Source of the DNA: Micromonospora avicenniae
GTDB taxonomy: Bacteria; Actinomycetota; Actinomycetes; Mycobacteriales; Micromonosporaceae
Direction: 5' to 3'
NCBI RefSeq assembly: GCF_900156065.1
Contig: NZ_FTNF01000002.1
Location: forward strand, 186,001 to 250,000
DNA length: 64,000 nt
The notes under the pieces were generated by a model. That model made no database searches and was not told the origin of the DNA. It worked only from the letters and a program-made list of their open reading frames with translations. Shown piece after piece: positions 27,032-35,262 of this stretch. How positions within the stretch are numbered: position 1 is the first letter of the stretch; every line of letters begins with the position of its first letter. The position numbers were made by a program, and so were the translations under genes.

Positions 27032-28133
27032 CGACGATCACCTCCTTGCGGCGGTCCTTGAACTCTGCCGCTCTACGCCGGTTGGCGATCAGGCCCTGCG
27101 GCCGGTAGATCATCATGACGATCAGGCACAGGCCGAAGAACATGAACCGGTACTCGTACAGCTCGATGCCGAACAGCTCCACACCCCGGAACCGTTCGAT
27201 CAGGTAGTAGGCCAGGCCGCCACCGACGATGGCGCCCAGGATGTTGCCGGAACCGCCGAGGATCACCGCCGCCAGGATGATGATCGAGTTCAGCAGCTCG
27301 AAGCTCTGGTTGTTGACGAAGTTCTGCTTACCGGCGAACAACACCCCGGCCAGGCCACCGATGGCGGCACCGGAGGCGAACGCCCACAGCTTGAACTTGA
27401 ACGTCGGCACACCCATCAGCTGCGCCGCGTCCTCATCCTCGCGGATGGAGATCCAGGCCCGCCCGACCCGGCTGCGGGTCAGGTTCCGCACGCCGAGCAC
27501 CACCAGGATGATCAAGGTGAGGACCAGCCAGTAGTACGGCCGCGCATCCAGCACGCCGAAGATCGGCGTCCCGTCGGCGTGCTCGCCCGGCGGGTGCGGA
27601 ATCTGGTTGAAGCCGCGCTGGCCCCGCAGGAACCCCGCGCTGGTCGCCGTCAGCCGGATCATCTCGGCGAAGCCCAGCGTCACGATCGCCAGGTAGTCGC
27701 CGCGCAACCGCAGCGTCGGCAGACCCAGCAGCACCCCCGACACCAGCGCCAGGGCGACCCCGATCGGCAGCACGGTCAGCCACGGCCACACCGTCTTGAG
27801 GTCGCTGCTGGGTGAGGTCAGCACCGCCACCGTGTAGGCGCCGACGGCGAAGAAGCCGAAGTAGCCCAGGTCGAGCAGGCCGGCGAAGCCGACCACGATG
27901 TTGAGGCCCACGGCCAGCAACACGTAGATCGACATCATGAACAGCACCTGGCCGAAGTTGGACCCGGTGGTCGGGATCGGCCCGAGCCACTGGTAGAACT
28001 CCTTGTTCGGCAGCGCGTAGAAGAACGCGATCACCGCGGCCAGCAGCACCCAGCGCACCCATCGTGGCGCGCCCCGCCACCGCTCACCGGCCGCCTCGCG
28101 GCCGGCGCGCACCTTCTCCAGGACGGTCGTCAT
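27024..28133 (-). CDS. livM: Branched-chain amino acid ABC transporter, permease LivM
   Basis: 369 residues with about ten membrane segments and the LivM motif GFAGLLDLGYFGFFAVGAY; the cytoplasmic coupling loop is RVGRAWISIREDEDAAQLMGV. It overlaps livH by 4 bp and livG by 8 bp. It forms the membrane channel with LivH. Confidence 0.94.
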   Translation of the reverse strand: MTTVLEKVRAGREAAGERWRGAPRWVRWVLLAAVIAFFYALPNKEFYQWLGPIPTTGSNFGQVLFMMSIYVLLAVGLNIVVGFAGLLDLGYFGFFAVGAYTVAVLTSPSSDLKTVWPWLTVLPIGVALALVSGVLLGLPTLRLRGDYLAIVTLGFAEMIRLTATSAGFLRGQRGFNQIPHPPGEHADGTPIFGVLDARPYYWLVLTLIILVVLGVRNLTRSRVGRAWISIREDEDAAQLMGVPTFKFKLWAFASGAAIGGLAGVLFAGKQNFVNNQSFELLNSIIILAAVILGGSGNILGAIVGGGLAYYLIERFRGVELFGIELYEYRFMFFGLCLIVMMIYRPQGLIANRRRAAEFKDRRKEVIVGG

Positions 28134-29080
28134 GCCCGCGCCCTCCCCAGCGATTCACCCAGCAGGCCGGTCGGCCGGAACATCAGCAGCACGACCAGCA
28201 CCACGAAGGCGGTCAGGTCCTTCCACTGCGCACCGAACAGGCCCGAGGCGTAGTTCTCGGTCAGGCCGAGCAGCAGGCCGCCGAGCAACGCGCCGCGCAG
28301 GTTGCCGATGCCGCCGAGCACCGCGGCGGTGAACGCCTTGAGCCCCAGGAGGAACCCGACGCTGTAGGCCAGGGCGCCGATCCGCACGTTGTACAGCACG
28401 CCCGCCACGCCGGCCATCAGGCCACCGGCGATGAAGACCATCATGATGATCCGGTCCTTGTTCACACCCATCAGCGCCGCGGTGTTCGGGTCCTGGGACA
28501 CCGCCCGGATCCCGCGACCGACCCGGCTACGGTTGATGAACTGGTCGAGCCCGACCATCATCACCAACGCCGAACCGACGATCAGCAACTCCACCCAGCT
28601 GATCCCCACGTTGCCGATCCGGAACAGAGGCTCGGACGGCACCACCGCCGGCGCGCCCCGCGACAACCGCCGGGTGTAGACGCCGAACGCCTCCGAGATG
28701 ACGATCGACGCGCCGATCGCCGTGATCAGGAAGGCCAGGGGTGGGGCGTTGCGCTTGCGGAGCGGTCGGTAGGCCACCCGTTCGATCACGGTCGCCACCG
28801 TCGCCGACGCCAGCGCCGCCACCAGCATCGCGACCAGCAGGTAGAACACAATCGAACCGACGCCGGAGACCCGGGAGTTGCCGGTCAGGCCGAACGCGGC
28901 CCAGGTGAAGAGCGCGGCGTACGCGCCAGTGATGAAGACCTCGGAGTGGGCGAAGTTGATGAGCCTCAAGACACCGTAGACCAGTGTGTAACCGAGCGCG
29001 ACCAAGGCGTAGATCGCTCCCACGGTCAGCCCGGTCGTCGTGAGCTCTCCAAAGTTGGAGATCAAGCCGTCGACGTTCAA
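28130..29080 (-). CDS. livH: Branched-chain amino acid ABC transporter, permease LivH
   Basis: 316 residues, about eight membrane segments. It begins with GLTVGAIYALVALGYTLVYG, the LivH hallmark, and has the coupling loop RVGRGIRAVSQDPNTAALMGV. It lies downstream of the binding-protein gene, separated by 102 bp that contain a hairpin, and overlaps livM by 4 bp. Confidence 0.94.
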   Translation of the reverse strand: MNVDGLISNFGELTTTGLTVGAIYALVALGYTLVYGVLRLINFAHSEVFITGAYAALFTWAAFGLTGNSRVSGVGSIVFYLLVAMLVAALASATVATVIERVAYRPLRKRNAPPLAFLITAIGASIVISEAFGVYTRRLSRGAPAVVPSEPLFRIGNVGISWVELLIVGSALVMMVGLDQFINRSRVGRGIRAVSQDPNTAALMGVNKDRIIMMVFIAGGLMAGVAGVLYNVRIGALAYSVGFLLGLKAFTAAVLGGIGNLRGALLGGLLLGLTENYASGLFGAQWKDLTAFVVLVVLLMFRPTGLLGESLGRARA

Positions 29081-29113
29081 GAAGGGTGCTCCAGGGAACT
29101 TGAAGAGAAACCG

Positions 29114-29147
29114 GGGTGCGGCCGGGATGGTGCTCCCGACCGCACCC
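29114..29147 (-). terminator. Intercistronic hairpin between the binding-protein gene and livH
   Basis: Arms 29114-29127 and 29134-29147 form a 14-bp stem with one non-Watson-Crick position and a 6-nt loop. It is 35 nt past the binding-protein stop. Such hairpins often end part of the transcripts or protect the 3' end, so that binding protein is made in excess over the permeases. Confidence 0.55.
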
Positions 29148-29182
29148 GCAGCGATTACCTGGCGATCAAAACCGCGTTGGCA

Positions 29183-30343
29183 CTACGCCAGCGGTACCCG
29201 CTTCACCGGCACGATCTGGCCCTTCTCGACCTTGTAGGCCCAGATCTGGACCGCCGACGGGTCCAGCTCGCCCTTGTCGGTGAACTTGTACGACCCGACG
29301 ACACCCTCACCGGTGTAGCCCTTCACGAACGCCAGCATGTCGGCACGGGTGTTCTTGCCCGCCTTGATGCCGGCCAGCAGGATGTTCGCCGCGTCGTAGG
29401 CGTTGTCGCTGTAAGTGCCCGGGTCCGTGCCGTACATCGCCTTGTAGTCCGCGGCGAAGGTGCCCTTCACCTCGGCGGGCGGCAGGCACGGGCAGGTGAA
29501 GATGGTGCCCTCGGCGGCCGCATCGCTCGCACCGTCGATGAACGCCGGGTCCTTCATGCCGTCGGCCCCGATCAGCGTGGCCTTGACACCGGCGTTGGTC
29601 AGCGCCTTACGGATCAGGCCACCCTCGGTGTAGTAGCCACCGAAGAAGACCGCCGTGGCGCCGGAGGACTTCACCTTGGTGACGGTGCCGGAGAACTCGG
29701 TCTGCTTGCCGCCACCCTGCACCTTGTCCGTGCCGATGACCGCGCTGCCGAGCGCCTTCTTGACCTCGTCGGCCAGGCCCGCACCGTACGCCGACTGGTC
29801 GTCGATCACGAAGACCTTGTCGGCCTTCAGCTCGTCCTTGATGTACTTGGCCGCCGCCGGGCCCTGCGCGTTGTCGTTACCGACCGAGCGGAAGAACGTC
29901 TTCCAGCCCTGCTCGCTCAGGCTCGGCCGGGTCGCGGACGCGGTGATGTGCACCAGACCCGCCTCCGAGAAGAGCGGGTTGGCCGCCTCCGACTCGCCGG
30001 AGAAGGCCGGCCCGACAACCCCGAGCACCTTCTCGTCGTCGATGGCCTGCTGGGCAAGCTGCGGCGCCTGGTCCGGGCTGCCCTGCGAGTCCAGCGGAAG
30101 CAGCGTGACCTCGCAGTCCTTGTTCTCCTTGTTGTACTTGTCAAGGGCGAGTTTCACGCCGTTGTTCTCGTTGATGCCCAGCGCCGCGTCCGAGCCGGTC
30201 AACGCCCCGAAGAACACAATCTTGAAACCACACGCGTCACCGGACGCCTCGCTGCCGCTGTCGCTCTTGCACGCCGCGGCACCACCCACGGCGAGCGCCA
30301 ATGCGGCGACACCGCCGAGCACTCGTACGAGCTTCTGCCTCAA
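29183..30343 (-). CDS. Branched-chain amino acid ABC transporter, substrate-binding lipoprotein
   Basis: 386 residues. The signal peptide ends in a lipobox (VGGAAAC, then KSDSGSE). The mature part is a Peripla_BP_6 (LivJ/K) protein: IVFFGALTGSDAALG at the ligand-binding edge, VVGPAFSGESEAANPLF and SYSDNAYDAANILLAGI-type segments. I chose TTG 30343 because GGAGGAGG lies 9 nt upstream on the minus strand; in-frame ATG 30367 and GTG 30379 would put 8-12 extra residues in the n-region and remain possible. First gene of the transport cluster. Confidence 0.92.
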   Translation of the reverse strand: MRQKLVRVLGGVAALALAVGGAAACKSDSGSEASGDACGFKIVFFGALTGSDAALGINENNGVKLALDKYNKENKDCEVTLLPLDSQGSPDQAPQLAQQAIDDEKVLGVVGPAFSGESEAANPLFSEAGLVHITASATRPSLSEQGWKTFFRSVGNDNAQGPAAAKYIKDELKADKVFVIDDQSAYGAGLADEVKKALGSAVIGTDKVQGGGKQTEFSGTVTKVKSSGATAVFFGGYYTEGGLIRKALTNAGVKATLIGADGMKDPAFIDGASDAAAEGTIFTCPCLPPAEVKGTFAADYKAMYGTDPGTYSDNAYDAANILLAGIKAGKNTRADMLAFVKGYTGEGVVGSYKFTDKGELDPSAVQIWAYKVEKGQIVPVKRVPLA

Positions 30344-30568
30344 GGCCCGAACCCTCCTCCGTCCCATGGTTCGAACCACCCGCCGGCCATTGGCACTTGC
30401 GGAGCGTACGAACCCGACCGTCGTCTCGTCTGCGGTCTGGGGCCGGACGTTATCCCACCGTGAAGCGGTGGCGTAAGTCTTGAGCGACCGGGTTGACCGA
30501 ACCGTTACACGGTGTGGCGGATCGGAAACGATCGTTGTAAGAACATCCTCATCAGACGCCCCAGAGGT

Positions 30569-31801
30569 TCAATTCCATGTGTTGGGAAGGGATCTACTCC
30601 CGTCGCCACCGCCCAGCGCCGGACCCGACGTCCACCAGACGTGCGGCCCCCGCCCGTCATCGGCCATCAACAGCAGTCGCTCCCCCTGGGCAGCCGCCGC
30701 GACAGCCGTCTCACCAGAGTCCGCCACCGCCACCGGCATCGTCACCGGCCGCCACGAACCACCCAGGTCATCCGAGTACCACAGCCGGTGACCCGCACCG
30801 GTCCGCGTCACCGCCAACAGCCCCGAACCCACTGCCGTCAACCCGGCCACCACGGCCACGCCCGGCCCGGCCGCCGCGAACGCCCCGGCCCGCCGCCACC
30901 GCGCCGCCGCCCCGTCCGCCACCGGTTCGGCGGCCGCACGCCAGGCCACGAACCCGTCCCCCACCGGACCCACCGCCACCACCGCGCCGCCCACCGACAC
31001 CACCCGCTGCGCCTGCCCCCGACCACCCGGTGCCGGCAGCTCCGCCCGCCGCCACGCCACCCCGTCCGACGAGGTCCAGGCGAGCGGCGACAACGCCGTC
31101 CCGCCGGCCGGCAGCACCGCACCCACCACGAGCCAACCCGTTCCCACGGCCGACCCGTCGTATGCCGCCGTGCGGCCACGCCGGTCACCGGCCAGCTCGG
31201 GCAACCCCTCACGCAGGGTGAACTCCGCGCCGTCCGTGGAGGCCCAGACCGCCGCCCCGTCGACCCGCGATCCGACGATCAGCCATCCGTGCGGTCCGGC
31301 CACCAACCGGGACGCGCTCACCGCCCGCGGCCCGCCGAACCGCTCGAACGGCGCAGGCACCTCCCGGACCACCCGGTCAGCGCCCTCGATCCAGCTGCCG
31401 ACACGCGGATTGCCGTGCGCGCCACCGCTCACCGTCCCGAGCGCCGCCAACCGGGCGGCGCGGCACGCGGCGGCGTAGAGCACCTGCTGCCGGCCGTAGA
31501 AGCTCAACGGCACCAGCCGCGGCAGCGACCAGGTCACCCCGTCGACGCTCGACCAGACGGCCGGCCGGGTGGCGCCAGCCGCGTCAGCCACCCCGCCCAC
31601 CACGTACCACCGGCCGGCGCAGGCCGTCGCGTCACGCAGCAGCGGCCGGCCCGGTGCGCCCGGTGGCATCGGGAGCGTCAGCGACCGCCAACCCGGGTCG
31701 ACCGGTCGCGGTGGGGCGCCGTCGGGCCGCCCCGCCCGCTCGCAGCCGGTGAGGAGCACGGCGAGCAGACCGAGCACCATGATGACGTGCCGGACGGACA
31801 C
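30569..31801 (-). CDS. Lipoprotein with sialidase/BNR-like repeats, function unknown
   Basis: 410 residues: signal peptide with lipobox LLTGC, then repeated units of the form AVWSSVDGVTWS, AVWASTDGAEFT, LAWTSSDGVAWR and LWYSDDLGGSWR. The S-x-D-G-x-x-W pattern is the Asp-box/BNR motif of beta-propellers. Four units can be counted, so the protein is probably a surface-exposed propeller. No catalytic residues of a sialidase are visible. The GTG start at 31801 has no clear SD; ATG 31780 is an alternative. It lies 68 bp after the ANTAR regulator gene. Confidence 0.75.
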   Translation of the reverse strand: MSVRHVIMVLGLLAVLLTGCERAGRPDGAPPRPVDPGWRSLTLPMPPGAPGRPLLRDATACAGRWYVVGGVADAAGATRPAVWSSVDGVTWSLPRLVPLSFYGRQQVLYAAACRAARLAALGTVSGGAHGNPRVGSWIEGADRVVREVPAPFERFGGPRAVSASRLVAGPHGWLIVGSRVDGAAVWASTDGAEFTLREGLPELAGDRRGRTAAYDGSAVGTGWLVVGAVLPAGGTALSPLAWTSSDGVAWRRAELPAPGGRGQAQRVVSVGGAVVAVGPVGDGFVAWRAAAEPVADGAAARWRRAGAFAAAGPGVAVVAGLTAVGSGLLAVTRTGAGHRLWYSDDLGGSWRPVTMPVAVADSGETAVAAAAQGERLLLMADDGRGPHVWWTSGPALGGGDGSRSLPNTWN

Positions 31802-31869
31802 GGATCCGATGTTATCGATCGGAAGGCGTCAGCGCGGCCCGGCCGGCACGGCGACGGGACTTACCCCGA

Positions 31870-32490
31870 TCAGGACGCCGGGCGCGGCGCCTCACCGCCG
31901 GCGGTCTCGACGAGGATCCGCTCGGCGACCTCCTTCATGGTCATCCGGTGGTCCATCGCGGTCCGCTGGATCCACTTGAACGCCTGCGGCTCGGTCATCC
32001 CGTAGGTGGTCATCAAGGCGCCCTTGGCCCGTTCCACCGCCTTGCGCACCTCGAGGCGGTCGGTCAGCCCGGCCACCTCCGCCTCCAGGGCGGCGATCTC
32101 CGAGTAGCGGGAGAGCGCGATCTCCACCGCCGGCACCAGGTCGCTCTTCTGGAAGGGCTTCACGAGGTACGCCATGGCGCCGGCCGCCCGGGCTCGCTCC
32201 ACCAGATCCCGCTGGCTGAACGCGGTCAGGATGATCACCGGGGCGATCCGGGCGCCGGCGATCCGCTCGGCCGCCGCCAGCCCGTCCATGATCGGCATCT
32301 TGATGTCGAGAATCACCAGGTCCGGCTTGAGCTCCTCGGCGAGCCGGACGGCGGTCTCGCCGTCCCCGGCCTCGCCCACCACCTCGTAGCCCTCTTCGAC
32401 CAGCATCTCGGCGAGGTCCAGCCGGATGAGCGCCTCGTCCTCGGCGATCAGTACGCGCCTGCGCTCGGCATCCGTCTGCGTCTCGGCCAC
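31870..32490 (-). CDS. ANTAR-domain response regulator
   Basis: 206 residues: an N-terminal receiver domain (VLIAEDEALIRLDLAEML, phospho-acceptor Asp in LVILDIKMP, K in YLVKPF) and a C-terminal ANTAR RNA-binding domain (RKAVERAKGALMTTYGMTEPQAFKWIQRTAM). ANTAR proteins bind two-hairpin RNA sites and prevent terminator formation. This one belongs to the conserved actinobacterial group close to pyk and polA (M. tuberculosis Rv1626 type). GTG 32490 (MAETQTDAERRR) is preferred to GTG 32505. No histidine kinase gene is nearby. Confidence 0.93.
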   Translation of the reverse strand: MAETQTDAERRRVLIAEDEALIRLDLAEMLVEEGYEVVGEAGDGETAVRLAEELKPDLVILDIKMPIMDGLAAAERIAGARIAPVIILTAFSQRDLVERARAAGAMAYLVKPFQKSDLVPAVEIALSRYSEIAALEAEVAGLTDRLEVRKAVERAKGALMTTYGMTEPQAFKWIQRTAMDHRMTMKEVAERILVETAGGEAPRPAS

Positions 32491-32516
32491 GAGCCCTACC
32501 CCCACCAGTCAGAACC

Positions 32517-32540
32517 CGACACCCGCCCAGCCGGGTGTCG
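32517..32540 (-). promoter_or_regulatory. Hexaloop hairpin in the leader of the ANTAR gene
   Basis: CGACACCCG (32517-32525) and CGGGTGTCG (32532-32540) form a perfect 9-bp stem with a six-base loop, read GCTGGG on the minus strand, 26 nt upstream of the ANTAR start. It could be a leader element or only a structured 5' end. Confidence 0.4.
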
Positions 32541-32596
32541 CCGTCCTTAGCGTAGTGGGTACCCTATGAGGGGCCGCCAGAGCGTTCCGTGCGGAT

Positions 32597-32673
32597 GTCC
32601 CCGTATTCCAACCGGTAGAGAAACGGAGCTCAAACCTCCGACAGTGTGGGTTCGAATCCCACCGGGGACACCA
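32597..32673 (+). tRNA. tRNA-like gene with anticodon CAA (Leu), short variable loop
   Basis: A full cloverleaf: acceptor GTCCCCG/CGGGGAC (7 bp), anticodon stem CGGAG/CTCCG with loop CTCAAAC (anticodon CAA at 32631-32633), variable loop ACAGT (5 nt), T arm GTGGG-TTCGAAT-CCCAC, discriminator A and encoded CCA (32671-32673). CAA reads UUG (Leu). Normal bacterial tRNA-Leu has a long variable arm; this one does not, and its D stem has a mismatch. So amino acid identity is uncertain. TACCCT at 32560-32565 is a possible -10. Confidence 0.8.
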
Positions 32674-32704
32674 AAGTGTCGTACGGCCGTTCGACGATGG
32701 CCCA

Positions 32705-33451
32705 GTGCATCCCCCTGATATCCGCGCTCGCGCGCGGCGGCTCTACCTGTCCGGGGCCAACGTGGCGGACGTCGCGCGCAGCGTCGGCGTCTCCTACCGC
32801 ACCGTGTGGGACTGGTGCCGCGCGAGACCGGAGCCAGCGATCCAGGGAACGGCTCTTCGCTGCTTCCGCTGCCGGCCTGACCATAATCCGACAGATCAAC
32901 GGGCGTACGCGTACCTGCTCGGCCTCTACCTGGGCGATGGTCACCTCGTCACCACCGCCCGCGTACCGGTCCTGCGGGTCAGCTGCAGCAACAACTGGCC
33001 CGGGCTAATCGAAGCGTGTGACATGGCTATGCGAGCCGTGCTCGCCACGCGGGTCCAACGAGTCCAGCAGCAGGGCTGCGTCAGCGTGCAGAGCTACGGC
33101 AAGCACTGGCCCTGCCTGCTCCCCCAACATGGGCCGGGGAAGAAACACGAGCGCCCGATCGTCCTCGCCGACTGGCAGCAGCCGATCCTGACCGCTCACC
33201 CGGGCGACTTCCTACGGGGACTGTTCCACTCCGACGGCTGCCGAATCAGCAACCGGGTGACGGTGCGGGGCAAGCAATACGTCTATCCGCGCTACCTGTT
33301 CACCAACGAGTCCGTCGACATCATGGGGCTCTGCCAGTGGGCGCTGGACCTGCTGGGCGTCGACTGGCGGATGAACCGGTGCAACTCGCTGTCAGTGGCC
33401 CGCAGGGACGCGATCGCGGCGCTCGACCGGCACGTCGGCCCCAAGTCCTGA
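32705..33451 (+). CDS. HTH protein with LAGLIDADG homing-endonuclease-like domain
   Basis: 248 residues. Residues 8-40 form a resolvase/transposase-type helix-turn-helix (RRLYLSGANVADVARSVGVS). Two LAGLIDADG helices follow: YLLGLYLGDG (70-79) and DFLRGLFHSDG (168-178), each with its acidic residue, spaced as in single-chain two-motif endonucleases. It is freestanding, not an intein. It starts (GTG) 31 nt after the tRNA CCA end, which suggests association with that tRNA locus. It may be an active homing nuclease or a regulator derived from one. CxxC at 53-56 is a further oddity. Confidence 0.78.
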   Translation: MHPPDIRARARRLYLSGANVADVARSVGVSYRTVWDWCRARPEPAIQGTALRCFRCRPDHNPTDQRAYAYLLGLYLGDGHLVTTARVPVLRVSCSNNWPGLIEACDMAMRAVLATRVQRVQQQGCVSVQSYGKHWPCLLPQHGPGKKHERPIVLADWQQPILTAHPGDFLRGLFHSDGCRISNRVTVRGKQYVYPRYLFTNESVDIMGLCQWALDLLGVDWRMNRCNSLSVARRDAIAALDRHVGPKS

Positions 33452-33474
33452 GCTGATCGGCGTTCCGCGAGCCG

Positions 33475-34635
33475 TCAGCTGATCAGGGCCAGTGCCTGCT
33501 CCAGGTCGGCCCGCAGGTCCTCCGGGTCCTCGAGGCCGACCGAGATCCGCAGCAGCCCGTCGGCGGGCTTGGCGTCGCCGGTCACCGGGCGGTGGGTGAG
33601 GGAGGCGGGGTGCTGGATCAGGGTGTCCACCCCGCCGAGCGAGACCGCGTGGGTGATCAGTCGGCATGCCGCGGCGACGGTGGCTGCGGCGGGCGCGCCG
33701 CCGCGTACCTCGATGGCGAGCAGGCTGCCGGTGCCGCTCAGCTGCCGGCCGACGAGCCCGGCCGGGTCGTGCAGGGACGGGTGGTGCACCCGCTCGACGG
33801 CGGGGTGGTTGGCGAGCCAGCCGGCCAGTTTCTCGGCGCCTGCCTGTTGGGCGCGGACCCGGATGGGCAGGGTCTGGAGGCCGCGGTGCAGCAGGTACGC
33901 GCCGAGCGGGTGGAGGATCGCGCCGGTGACCGCGCGGACCTGCCGGAGCCGGGCGGCCCAGTCGGCGTCGCAGGCGACGACTCCGGCGAGGACGTCGCCG
34001 TGTCCGCCGATGCTCTTGGTGGCGCTGTGCAGGACGAGGGTGGCGCCGTGCTGGGCGGGCCGCTGGAGCACGGGGGTGGCGACGGTGTTGTCCACGAGGA
34101 GGGGGACGTTGCCGGCGGCGTGGGCGAGTCGGGCGATGTCGACGAGGTCGCAGGTGGGGTTGGCGGGGGTCTCGACGACGACGAGCGCGGTGTCGGGGCG
34201 TACTGCGGCGGCGACCTCGTCGGGGCGGGCCCAGCTGACGGTGGTGCCGAGGAGCCCGGTGGCGAGCACGTGGTCGGTGCCGCCGTACAGGGGGCGGACG
34301 GCGACGATGTGCCGGTGGCCGTCGCGCGTGGCGGCGAGCAGGGTGGCGCTGAGTGCGGCCATCCCGCTGGCGAAGGCGACGGCTGCGGCGGTGCCTTCGA
34401 GGTCGGCGAGCGCGGTCTCGAAGCGGGCCACGGTGGGGTTCCAGAGCCGCTGGTAGACGGGGCTGTCGCCGGCTTCGAGCGGGCCGCCGGTGGCGAGCTT
34501 CTCGTAGGCGTCACCGCCTGCCGAGATGGACGGCAGCGGGTTGGTGGTGGAGAGATCGATGGGCGGCACGTGGACGCCGAGCGCGTTCAGGTCGTCGCGG
34601 CCGGCGTGCACGGCTCGGGTGTCCACGGTCGTCAT
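33475..34635 (-). CDS. Cys/Met metabolism PLP-dependent enzyme (cystathionine lyase/synthase family)
   Basis: 386 residues. PLP lysine K207 lies in LHSATKSIGGHGD, and SGMAALSATLLA is the family phosphate-binding segment. The trans-sulfuration family includes cystathionine gamma-synthase and gamma-lyase and methionine gamma-lyase; active-site residues do not decide among them here. An Lrp/AsnC gene is divergent 101 bp away and is its likely regulator, which fits an amino-acid-responsive lyase. ATG 34635 fits the family start (TTVDTRAVHAGR); ATG 34653 is in frame too. Confidence 0.88.
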   Translation of the reverse strand: MTTVDTRAVHAGRDDLNALGVHVPPIDLSTTNPLPSISAGGDAYEKLATGGPLEAGDSPVYQRLWNPTVARFETALADLEGTAAAVAFASGMAALSATLLAATRDGHRHIVAVRPLYGGTDHVLATGLLGTTVSWARPDEVAAAVRPDTALVVVETPANPTCDLVDIARLAHAAGNVPLLVDNTVATPVLQRPAQHGATLVLHSATKSIGGHGDVLAGVVACDADWAARLRQVRAVTGAILHPLGAYLLHRGLQTLPIRVRAQQAGAEKLAGWLANHPAVERVHHPSLHDPAGLVGRQLSGTGSLLAIEVRGGAPAAATVAAACRLITHAVSLGGVDTLIQHPASLTHRPVTGDAKPADGLLRISVGLEDPEDLRADLEQALALIS

Positions 34636-34736
34636 GGCGACAGCGTCGAACATCAGGCTGATGCCGTGCAACAGTTCCGAACATGATTCTGTGAAGGCCG
34701 TTTGAATGCGGTTCCGGTTCGGTGGAGGATGTCGGC

Positions 34737-35216
34737 ATGACGCCTGCTCCGAATGATGTGCGGCCGTTTTCGGCCCTGGACGACGTGGACCGCGCGATTC
34801 TCGGCGAGTTGGCGGCCGACGGGCGGCTGCCGAACAACGCGCTCGCCGAGCGGGTCGGTGTTGCGCCGTCGACGTGTCTCGCCCGGACTCGGGCATTGCG
34901 GGAGAGTGGCGCGATCCGCGGGTTCCACGCCGAGATCGACCCGGCGGCGCTGGGGCTGCCGTTGCAGGCGCTGGTCTCGGTGCGGCTCACGGCGCACGAG
35001 CGGCCGGCGGTGGACGCGTTCCGGGGCCGGTCGGTACTGCTGCCGGGGGTGGTGTCGGTGTTCCACGTGGCGGGCGCGGACGACTACGTGCTGCACGTGC
35101 GGGCCGCCTCGGCGGACGCGCTGCGGGACTTCGTGCTCGACCATCTCGCGGTGGACCCCGCGGTGCAGCACACCCAGACGAGCTTGATCTTCGAGCAGGC
35201 GCGGGGCGTGGGGTGA
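34737..35216 (+). CDS. Lrp/AsnC family transcriptional regulator
   Basis: 159 residues: HTH (DDVDRAILGELAADGRLPNN, then ERVGVAPSTCLARTRAL) and RAM ligand domain (VVSVFHVAGADDYVLHVRA). ATG 34737 has GGAGG 8 nt upstream (34724-34728), better than GTG 34722. Divergent from the PLP enzyme gene; feast/famine regulators often control a divergent amino acid catabolic gene. Confidence 0.93.
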   Translation: MTPAPNDVRPFSALDDVDRAILGELAADGRLPNNALAERVGVAPSTCLARTRALRESGAIRGFHAEIDPAALGLPLQALVSVRLTAHERPAVDAFRGRSVLLPGVVSVFHVAGADDYVLHVRAASADALRDFVLDHLAVDPAVQHTQTSLIFEQARGVG

Positions 35217-35262
35217 GTCGCTTCGGGGAACAAATCCGACGCGTCCCGGGTTGGCCAGGCCT

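Noticed and set aside
32597..32673. Group I intron in the tRNA-like gene, to explain the nearby LAGLIDADG protein
   Set aside because: The tRNA is continuous with a 7-nt anticodon loop, and no insertion is present.
32646..33008. Alternative frame over the tRNA 3' end and LAGLIDADG gene
   Set aside because: It begins inside the tRNA T arm and has no domain; the frame at 32705 carries HTH and two LAGLIDADG motifs.
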